DNA of 20,282 nt from a virus. The stretch is from positions 1 through 20,282 of IMG/VR virus record IMGVR_UViG_3300027597_000054, one strand, 5' to 3'. This document shows, in pieces, positions 1 through 5,779 of the stretch. The stretch's first letter is position 1, and each line of letters opens with the position of its first letter. The notes beneath the pieces were generated by a model. That model saw only the letters and a list, made by a program, of their open reading frames with translations. It was not told the DNA's origin and searched no databases. The translations under genes and the position numbers were made by a program.

Positions 1-115
1 TTATACTAACAGGTATATTTAAAAAATGTTTAATACGATTTGCAAGAAAAACTGCTTGTTTTACATAATCAACTTCTGTATTATTTCTTGCTATAAGTAT
101 AGCACCCTTACTCAT
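1..115 (-). CDS. Partial conserved phage protein, possibly glycosyltransferase-like (N-terminus only)
   Basis: Only the first 38 codons are in the window; the gene runs off the low-coordinate edge. The ATG at 115-113 overlaps the end of the upstream gene by 8 nt (the ATGAGTAA arrangement), which points to translational coupling. Only a distant AAGG precedes it, so it may rely on the upstream ribosomes. The peptide begins MSKGAILIARNNTEVDYVK and continues QAVFLANRIKHFLNIPVSI. It has a hydrophobic first strand (GAILIA), a helix (YVKQAVFLANRIKHFL), then a second strand (PVSI). That beta-alpha-beta start, with an 'R-N-N' after strand 1, is what I would expect of a Rossmann-like or GT-A sugar-nucleotide-binding protein, and it resembles a family common in marine T4-like phages. 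The family call is from memory and pattern, not proven by 38 residues. It probably shares the sigma70-type promoter at 486-514. Confidence 0.65.
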   Translation of the reverse strand, partial: MSKGAILIARNNTEVDYVKQAVFLANRIKHFLNIPVSI

Positions 116-461
116 GTAGATTAATAATACCTTCAACTGTTTTGTTAATTTTTAATTTATTGTATTCTGTAAGATACTTATTGGCTGCTTTCCAATAAAC
201 GCTAACTAATTCGTTTGCAAATTTTTCTAAATCAACGATCATTACCGGAATGTCATTGTCATCAATAAGTACAGTTTCTGTTTGATGTAATGCAAGTAAA
301 CTTTGACAAAAGCTAACTAAACTTTGAGTAACTGTAAATTGAGATCCATTGAAATAATACATCAAGTTGTTTTGATATTGTTCTTTTAGAATACGTTTTT
401 GGTTATCTAACGTTATCATTAAATTACTAAAATCTAATGCTTCTTTTAATCTCTCATCCAT
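108..461 (-). CDS. Small conserved hypothetical phage protein, 117 aa
   Basis: I do not recognise a function. The start at 461 (protein MDERLKEALDFSNLM...) is chosen because an AGGAG (473-469) sits 7 nt upstream. A second ATG at 467 is directly against that Shine-Dalgarno, and the TTG at 500 lies inside the promoter spacer. The protein looks mostly helical and is rich in Leu, Lys, Asn and Gln. It has an N-terminal amphipathic helix (about 1-35, including NQKRILKEQY), a middle part with FTVTQSLVSFCQSLLALHQ, an acidic strand (TVLIDDNDIPVMIVD) and a C-terminal helix. No signal peptide or membrane segment is seen. It follows the fibre genes but has its own strong sigma70-like promoter and a short leader, so its expression timing probably differs from theirs. 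It overlaps the next gene by 8 nt. It could be a small regulator, chaperone or accessory protein; the sequence does not decide. Confidence 0.8.
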   Translation of the reverse strand: MDERLKEALDFSNLMITLDNQKRILKEQYQNNLMYYFNGSQFTVTQSLVSFCQSLLALHQTETVLIDDNDIPVMIVDLEKFANELVSVYWKAANKYLTEYNKLKINKTVEGIINLHE

Positions 462-485
462 AGTCATACTCCTGCTGTTATATGT

Positions 486-514
486 ATTATATAACACCAA
501 GGAATACGTGTCAA
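486..514 (-). promoter_or_regulatory. Perfect sigma70 consensus promoter (TTGACA-N17-TATAAT)
   Basis: On the minus strand, TTGACA lies at 514-509 and TATAAT at 491-486, separated by exactly 17 nt (508-492). Both hexamers match the bacterial sigma70 consensus fully and the spacer is optimal. The -35 box starts 6 nt after the TAA stop of the upstream fibre gene (523-521). A transcript starting about 7 nt past the -10 box (near 479) would have a leader of about 18 nt containing the AGGAG at 473-469 and then the ATG at 461. The whole arrangement is compact and coherent. In T4-like phages such promoters are typical of early genes read by unmodified host polymerase, so the downstream genes may be expressed early or constitutively. 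Confidence 0.85.
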
Positions 515-520
515 TGTGGA

Positions 521-1525
521 TTATGCCGGCGGTGAACCATTGTTGGCAGTAAGTAGTACCTGATTTGCAATAGTAGGTGCTGCTATAGATACAGCAGTTT
601 CTGTTATACTGTTATATATAAAACTGCTGTCAGGTCTCACAGGAATAACATTACTTGTAGTGGTTCCACCAACGCTTTCATCAACCGGTGGTGAGCCTGT
701 GCCAGTGTCACCGTCATTGAAGGTTATTCTAAATCTCAATACAGCACCGGACTTAAACCCTTCGATCTTATAGTCGTTGTCTGCATATACACCAGACCCT
801 GACTTGATAAACAATTGTCTGTACGAACTTGTTAAACTATCATAACCGCTACCGCCAGAGCCGCTTGGAGTAGGAGTACCAGAGCTAGCAGTGAGTTCCC
901 ACTTATCAAACTTAACTGTACCAATTGCTGTTAGCAAGTTTGCCCAATCAGTATCTTTGGATCCTGAGCCGCTAGTTAATGATGCTGTAAAACGTATTTC
1001 GCCGCCTGCATTAAAATAATAATCCATTTGTGAAACACTTGCAAATGTTGCTGTAACTACATGATAAATTGCTTGAGGAGTAGTACCTCCCCATGCAGTG
1101 GACCTAGTGCTAGTTGTTGCCGTTCCAACTGAAAGGTTTCCAACAGGAAATCCTGATGTAGCACCGTTGAAGCTTGTTATAGCAGTAACTATACCAGTGT
1201 AGTCATTTACACCCATAAACGATCCGTTTACAGGTGTGCTACGAGCGCCAGTTGTTTGGTTAAATGTCTGAGAAGCGTCTGCTCCTACAGTGTATCCTAC
1301 ACTAGGAACTGCTAACGATGCATAAGCAGATCCTTGTTGGTGCACATAAGCACTTTGCGCATCAAGATATAAATCTTCCCATTGTGCTTGAGTTACCGAA
1401 TCTACTGTGCCCGATAATGCAGAAGATCGCAGTGTTTGTCCATACGAAGTTAACAATACACCACTAACAGACGTCCTGATTGAATTGTAATCAGTTGCGA
1501 ATATTTTTCCACCAGTGGCTACCAT
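521..1525 (-). CDS. Fibre/adhesin-like virion protein, 334 aa (paralogue of the 1573-2448 product)
   Basis: Likely a virion-associated tail-fibre or tip protein; exact role unknown. The ATG at 1525 follows GGAA with a 5-nt gap. The N-terminus (about 1-75, with IFATDYNSIRTSVSGVL and later a 'YVHQQGS') matches the marine-phage type 'iiTaadYN.iq..vs.VLg'. The part from about residue 140 to 300 aligns with its neighbour: STAWGG...QAIYH, FNAGGEIRF, GSGSKDTDWANLL, AIGTVKF, then FIKSGSGVYADND and DESVGGT. A Gly/Ser/Pro-rich stretch at about 215-230 (SGTPTPSGSGGSGYDS) looks like a linker. There are no catalytic motifs, signal peptide or membrane helices. The low-charge, Ser/Thr/Gly-rich composition fits a beta-rich fibre. 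It follows the 1573-2448 gene after a 47-nt gap holding a weak promoter candidate, and is followed by a strong promoter for the next gene. Confidence 0.85.
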   Translation of the reverse strand: MVATGGKIFATDYNSIRTSVSGVLLTSYGQTLRSSALSGTVDSVTQAQWEDLYLDAQSAYVHQQGSAYASLAVPSVGYTVGADASQTFNQTTGARSTPVNGSFMGVNDYTGIVTAITSFNGATSGFPVGNLSVGTATTSTRSTAWGGTTPQAIYHVVTATFASVSQMDYYFNAGGEIRFTASLTSGSGSKDTDWANLLTAIGTVKFDKWELTASSGTPTPSGSGGSGYDSLTSSYRQLFIKSGSGVYADNDYKIEGFKSGAVLRFRITFNDGDTGTGSPPVDESVGGTTTSNVIPVRPDSSFIYNSITETAVSIAAPTIANQVLLTANNGSPPA

Positions 1526-1549
1526 CTACGTTCCTTTTTTACTTACAAC

Positions 1550-1576
1550 TTTATATATAATTTATTTTTTTGTCAA
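1550..1576 (-). promoter_or_regulatory. Candidate sigma70-type promoter in the gap before the 521-1525 gene
   Basis: On the minus strand a perfect TTGACA (1576-1571) overlaps the TGA stop of the upstream gene, and TATAAA (1555-1550) lies 15 nt downstream. The spacer is 2 nt short of optimal. The region is also very AT-rich, with a TTATATATAA palindrome at 1551-1560, so the -10 match could be chance. The perfect -35 box in one of the few real gaps of the cluster makes it worth recording. It would give the 521-1525 gene a separate transcript. Confidence 0.4.
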
Positions 1577-2448
1577 GCTAAAGAAGTGGTGGTTGTATAA
1601 ATTGGAGTGGCAACTTCTACATAAAGTCCAGTCGGTCTTAGCTGTGATATAGTACTAGTTAGAGTTCCATTTACACTTTCGTCAACACTAACGTTAGCAT
1701 CGTCATTAAATTCTATAGAAAAATCAATTTTTGCAGGGTTTGACGGATTAGTTCTTGCTTTTATTGTCACATCGTTATCTGAATAAAGACCCGATCCTGA
1801 TTTTACAAAAACAGTTTGATAACTTGTTGTTAAATCAAAATTTCCTATGCCTGATGCAGACCCGGATCCTGCTGTTACTGTTGTATAATTAAACTTTAAA
1901 GTGCCTATAGCAGACAACATTCCTGCCCAGTCGCTTGCCTTAGATCCAGAGGTTCCGGTGAGTGTAGCCGAAAATCGTACTTCGCCGCCGGCATTAAAAA
2001 AGTTTCTTCTATGATTTTCTGAAGTAAATGTAGCAGAAAAGTTATGATAAATGCTCTGAGGATCTGCTGCTCCTCCCCACTGAGTCGACCTTGCACTGGT
2101 TAGTTTAACTTCAGTGTCTGCTTGGGTTGCTTCGTAAATATCATTTTTGTTTGTGTACAGCGTGTCTGTTAGTGTACTGTATTCTGCATAAACTGTGTCT
2201 GTAATTCCGTCTGCTGATGCAACAGTTGTTAAACTGGGCAATGATCCTGTTTGGTGTACTTTAATTTTAGTTAAGTCTGTTTTAAGATTTGCCATGTGTG
2301 TTGCATTAACAGTATTACCTAATGCAACTAATCCAGATGTTAACGCAACACCATATCCAAACTGGCCGCTGCCTGTGCCTAACACAGACGAGACTTTGGC
2401 TTGTATTGCATTGTATCGTGCTGCTGTGATTATTTCACCTACGGCCAT
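1573..2448 (-). CDS. Fibre/adhesin-like virion protein, 291 aa
   Basis: Probable virion structural protein of the tail-fibre region; no enzyme motif is seen. The ATG at 2448 has an AGGAG 6 nt upstream. The N-terminus (GEIITAARYNAIQAKVSSVLGTGSG in two parts: GEIITAARYNAIQAK, then VSSVLGTGSG) is a type met in marine T4-like phages. The central part (about 60-115) differs from that of its paralogue at 521-1525. From about 120 to 275 the two align: STQWGG...QSIYH, FFNAGGEVRFSATLTG, SKASDWAGMLSAIGTLKF, FVKSGSGLYSDND, IEFNDDANVSVDESVNG and RPTG. The C-terminus is shorter than in the paralogue. It lies 16 nt after the 2465-3937 fibre gene, consistent with co-transcription. The pair may be the product of a tandem duplication. 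Confidence 0.85.
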   Translation of the reverse strand: MAVGEIITAARYNAIQAKVSSVLGTGSGQFGYGVALTSGLVALGNTVNATHMANLKTDLTKIKVHQTGSLPSLTTVASADGITDTVYAEYSTLTDTLYTNKNDIYEATQADTEVKLTSARSTQWGGAADPQSIYHNFSATFTSENHRRNFFNAGGEVRFSATLTGTSGSKASDWAGMLSAIGTLKFNYTTVTAGSGSASGIGNFDLTTSYQTVFVKSGSGLYSDNDVTIKARTNPSNPAKIDFSIEFNDDANVSVDESVNGTLTSTISQLRPTGLYVEVATPIYTTTTSLA

Positions 2449-2464
2449 TAGTAACTCCTACCTT

Positions 2465-3937
2465 TTAAACTTTCAATACACATTCGACTAACTTTTCGTC
2501 GTCGATGTCGTTTGATTCTAAAGCAATACCAACTAACGCAGTAGTTGCCAATGTTGTGCAAACACCAGCAGACATAGCATACACTGGTTGCCCTTTTTTA
2601 ACAGCACCTTTGACTCTAACAGGAACACGACCCTTTAATGCAATATACTGCCCTTCAGCTTCGCTGTTCATCATAATTGCCGGATTAGTAGATACGACAC
2701 CTATACAGAAGTTATGAGCAGACGCTGGTTCAACTTCGTGTCCAGTATGCGAACAAACTGCAACTGCGGTTCCTGCTGGCAAATCGTTTTCTGTAGTGTA
2801 CTTTTCTGCCAAGTCGGCATATCTTGCTTGTGTTGCAGTACCACTAAAGAGCACTGCTGTTAAGTTACCCGAACTATCTCTAGCAGCTATTGTATTTACT
2901 GCTGCTGCGGTAGACGCACTTCTGTATGTTCCACTTACGTTTAATGCATCTGCTTGTGTAGCTGTGCCGTTGAATGTTGTAGCATAAACATTGTTCCACT
3001 TAAGGCTCGACGACCCTAGATCGTATGCTAAACTTACGCCAGGAATAAATCCTGCTGCGGTTATATTTGCTATATTTTTTTGTATAGTGTCTCTTATATA
3101 AAACTTAATACTACTGCCTACTTGATTTTCTATAGCGCCAATAGTTCCTGATTCGATATATAATTTTAAATCGTTGCTATCGCCTATTGTAAGACCTGCA
3201 TCTGCAAACGAAACTACATCTGTAAACACTGCTTCGTCTTTTAGTAAGTAATTACTAGCGGCTTCTCCACCTAGTTTTAATGAGTTACTAGCAGTACCCC
3301 AAATAATAGGACCGCCGACCGTGCCTGCGCCTGTTGTTGAGCCGTTAGTAGCTGCTTGTGTTGCAGTGAGTGTTAGTCCTCTTTTAACTATATCAAACCC
3401 AGTGATTGCATCTCCTGCACTGATTGTAAATTCGTCAGAGCTAATAATAAAGATAACGTCATCTTCAATAGTACCTGCAATTACAGCATGAGATTGTGCA
3501 AATGTATCAGTTAATGCTAGACTTTGCATCTGAGTTACACCTGTACCGGCACCCTGTGGGCCAACTAGTACCCATTCGTTTGACGCATTTTTTGCAAATA
3601 ATTGATTTGTTGAATTATTCCACCACAAATCGCCTTCTACTAATCCTGTAGGAGCAGTAGCACTTACTTCGCCGCCGCCAGTTGTTTTCCACTTAGATCC
3701 GTCGTATACTTTTATCTTGCTAGAGGTATTATCATACCATATCATTCCGGTTAGTGGCTTTGTCGGGGCTGACGAATTTGAAAAGTGTTCTAATAGATGT
3801 AAAAAGTTTTCATTCTGCGCTTCGCCGTATCCTGCAAAATTCTTACCTATTAGTTTTAATTCGGTAGTTTGGTCGACTGTTCCGTCCTCAACTGACGTTA
3901 ACACGGTACCGTTGTATCTATTAATTATATAAGCCAT
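2465..3937 (-). CDS. Tail-fibre-like protein with ADLAEKY-type C-terminal domain, 490 aa
   Basis: Third of three tandem fibre paralogues. The ATG at 3937 has AAGGGG about 11 nt upstream. Residues 1-65 carry the shared N-terminal module (LIGKNFAGYGEAQNENFLH, then LLEHFSNSSAP, GMIWYD, KVYDGSKW). Residues about 100-127 are its second half (GDLWWNNSTNQLF...WVLVGP). A shared third part (VIFIISSDEFTIS...ITGF) follows. The middle has fibre repeats (DLGSSSLKWNNVYATTFNG and two FNGTATQA/FSGTATQA copies). The C-terminal domain, about 373-490, starts YADLAEKYTTEN and contains TAVAVC, GVVSTNPAIMMN and KGRVPVRVKGAVKKGQPVY. This ending is widespread in phage fibres and resembles the Peptidase_G2 (intramolecular-chaperone self-cleaving) region in layout, but I cannot identify a catalytic residue, so self-cleavage is only a possibility. 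It sits 39 nt after the 3977-5779 gene. Confidence 0.9.
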   Translation of the reverse strand: MAYIINRYNGTVLTSVEDGTVDQTTELKLIGKNFAGYGEAQNENFLHLLEHFSNSSAPTKPLTGMIWYDNTSSKIKVYDGSKWKTTGGGEVSATAPTGLVEGDLWWNNSTNQLFAKNASNEWVLVGPQGAGTGVTQMQSLALTDTFAQSHAVIAGTIEDDVIFIISSDEFTISAGDAITGFDIVKRGLTLTATQAATNGSTTGAGTVGGPIIWGTASNSLKLGGEAASNYLLKDEAVFTDVVSFADAGLTIGDSNDLKLYIESGTIGAIENQVGSSIKFYIRDTIQKNIANITAAGFIPGVSLAYDLGSSSLKWNNVYATTFNGTATQADALNVSGTYRSASTAAAVNTIAARDSSGNLTAVLFSGTATQARYADLAEKYTTENDLPAGTAVAVCSHTGHEVEPASAHNFCIGVVSTNPAIMMNSEAEGQYIALKGRVPVRVKGAVKKGQPVYAMSAGVCTTLATTALVGIALESNDIDDEKLVECVLKV

Positions 3938-3976
3938 TTGTGGTTCAACCCCTTTTCAACACTATTATTTACCTTA

Positions 3977-5779
3977 TTAAACGCTTGATGCTAGGTCTGA
4001 CTCAAATACCCATTGATAAGATCCGTTTACAATAAAACGTTTTCTACCTCTTGTAACACTCAATGTTACACTATTTGATCCACTGTTAAAACTAACATCT
4101 TGTAACACACTTTGGTTCTCTGTTCCATTTTTATCGACAGTCACAAACGATTTAACAACTTGAGTAGACGGATCAGTTGTTACAGAACCGCTGTAATACA
4201 CAGTATGAACATACGCATATACTCCTGTTAATTTTGTAGCTGCCGGTACCAAGTCTTCCAGTACGCTTGCAATAGTGGTATTAGTTAGTCCTGTTATGTC
4301 TAGTGACAAGTAGATGTCATTATTTTTTGTAAATTCGTCAACGTATTCTTTTGTTGCTACAGTATCTGGATCATCACTGACATCCGGTGTACCTACTCCA
4401 ATTATCTTTCTTGAATTTGAAACAGTAATATTGTCAGCACTGTTAATTGTTAAGCCGTAGGTCGTTGTTGTTAGAGATGCCGAGTTTAAATTAATGTAAT
4501 CTACATCTAGGTTTGTTAACGTACCTATTTGTGTAATACCTGTTGCGCTTGTTACAGTCGAACTTAGTGTTGTTGCTGACAGTATGTCTGCATGACCAAT
4601 CTTATATGAACTACCAGTTGGAATGTTTACACTGGTTGAACTATCCCATGTGTTGTATGTATAATTCCATGTAAGAGACTTGTCATTGCCAGTTGCTCTA
4701 ACAATAATACCTGCGCCATCCAATTGAGCATCGGTTAGTAATGTACTGTCTGAGGTAAATGCTATTTCAATATGTTTATCTTCGACTCTCAAAGTAGATA
4801 TATCTAAATATGTAGTATCACCTTCGACAATTAGATCACCGCCGACACGGAGGTCTCCGTTAACATCTAGTGTGTATTGTGGTGACGATTGCCAAATACC
4901 TATTTTTGTTTCGCTGTTATCGATAGTAATTGCATCTACATAAGAAGCACCTTGTCTAACTTGTATCTTATAATCCGAGCCTGTTAACAAGTTTCTATTA
5001 ACAACAGTAGATCCTTCAACCTTTATTGTAAAATCGTTGTTGAATCCTACAAATATGCCATTATCGTTTTTAACTGATAGTGTACCTGTTCCGATGTTGT
5101 TTGACGAAATTTTAAAAAAACTATCTGGAGTATAGGAATTCAAACTCGAGTCAACTAATGTAGATGTTGAGTTTGCAACACCTTGGAAATAGAACTCTGG
5201 ATAAAACGAGCTTATGTTGATGCCAACTTCGATTGCTGATCCGAATCCCGATATTGCAACAGCTGGTTCAAAAGATTCTCTGCTAATTATTGCAACAACG
5301 GCTGCACCTACTAATAATTTTAAAATTGTTTTTAAGTTACCGTATCTATCTAGAACACTTTCTACCCTAAACCCACTCTCACCTTGTACAGAATTGTAAA
5401 TCGGTCCTGCTAAAATTGTATCTGAGCCGTCGTTAAAATAAAATTGTTTGTTTGTACTATCTATCCACAAATCACCAGCTAACATAGTTGGTTGTGTTGG
5501 ACTAACCAAAGTAGTATCAGTTGATCTAAACACAGTTCCGTTATAAACTTTTAATCTGCCGTCTGAAGTGTCGTACCATATTTGTCCTCTTAGAGGATGT
5601 GACGGAGCAGATGAGTTTGCAAAATTCTCCAGCATACGGATTAAGTTTTCATTTAAGTACTCTCCGTATCCGGTATAATTTCTTCCAACCAAAACTATGT
5701 CAGTTGTATCTTCGTCAATTCTTCCATCCACTAGATCAACTAACAATGTTCCGTCAGTTTGATTTATTTTATAACTCAT
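3977..5779 (-). CDS. Tail-fibre-like structural protein, 600 aa
   Basis: Second fibre paralogue. Its ATG overlaps the upstream stop by one base (TAATG at 5781-5777), with GGAG 7 nt ahead, so translation is probably coupled. The shared N-terminus is clear: VGRNYTGYGEYLNENLIRM, LENFANSSAPSHPLRGQIWYD, LKVYNG, then GDLWIDSTNKQFYF and LAGP, followed by a domain with VAIISRESFEPAVAISGFG. The middle (about 300-400) has the phage-fibre element GDLIVEGDTTYLDISTLRV, then EDKHIEIAF and DGAGIIVRATGNDKSLTW. Near 475 is ATKEYVDEF, a common fibre motif. The C-terminal ~120 residues (VYAYVHTVYYSG, then RGRKRFIVNGSYQWVFESD) form a domain I do not recognise; it may be the receptor-facing or partner-binding tip. 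No enzyme motif or membrane segment is seen. Confidence 0.9.
   Translation of the reverse strand: MSYKINQTDGTLLVDLVDGRIDEDTTDIVLVGRNYTGYGEYLNENLIRMLENFANSSAPSHPLRGQIWYDTSDGRLKVYNGTVFRSTDTTLVSPTQPTMLAGDLWIDSTNKQFYFNDGSDTILAGPIYNSVQGESGFRVESVLDRYGNLKTILKLLVGAAVVAIISRESFEPAVAISGFGSAIEVGINISSFYPEFYFQGVANSTSTLVDSSLNSYTPDSFFKISSNNIGTGTLSVKNDNGIFVGFNNDFTIKVEGSTVVNRNLLTGSDYKIQVRQGASYVDAITIDNSETKIGIWQSSPQYTLDVNGDLRVGGDLIVEGDTTYLDISTLRVEDKHIEIAFTSDSTLLTDAQLDGAGIIVRATGNDKSLTWNYTYNTWDSSTSVNIPTGSSYKIGHADILSATTLSSTVTSATGITQIGTLTNLDVDYINLNSASLTTTTYGLTINSADNITVSNSRKIIGVGTPDVSDDPDTVATKEYVDEFTKNNDIYLSLDITGLTNTTIASVLEDLVPAATKLTGVYAYVHTVYYSGSVTTDPSTQVVKSFVTVDKNGTENQSVLQDVSFNSGSNSVTLSVTRGRKRFIVNGSYQWVFESDLASSV

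Noticed and set aside
462-500. TTG or upstream ATG (467) as start of the 117-residue gene
   Set aside because: The TTG lies in the promoter spacer, upstream of the expected transcript start. The ATG at 467 abuts the AGGAGT with no spacer, whereas the ATG at 461 has a 7-nt spacing.
1551-1560. TTATATATAA palindrome as an operator
   Set aside because: It is a short AT-only palindrome in an AT-rich gap, with no second copy or other support.
1905-2096. Minus-strand ORF of 63 codons in another frame
   Set aside because: It lies wholly inside the 1573-2448 gene, whose frame is supported by its paralogue.
2195-2491. Plus-strand ORF of 98 codons (and other plus-strand ORFs such as 17866-18168)
   Set aside because: These are antisense shadows of clear minus-strand structural genes; they lack ribosome-binding sites and recognisable protein features.
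3938-3976. Promoter or terminator in the 39-nt gap between two fibre genes
   Set aside because: It has AT-rich TAAATAAT but no -35 partner, no exact late-promoter octamer and no hairpin with a T run; only the Shine-Dalgarno is convincing.
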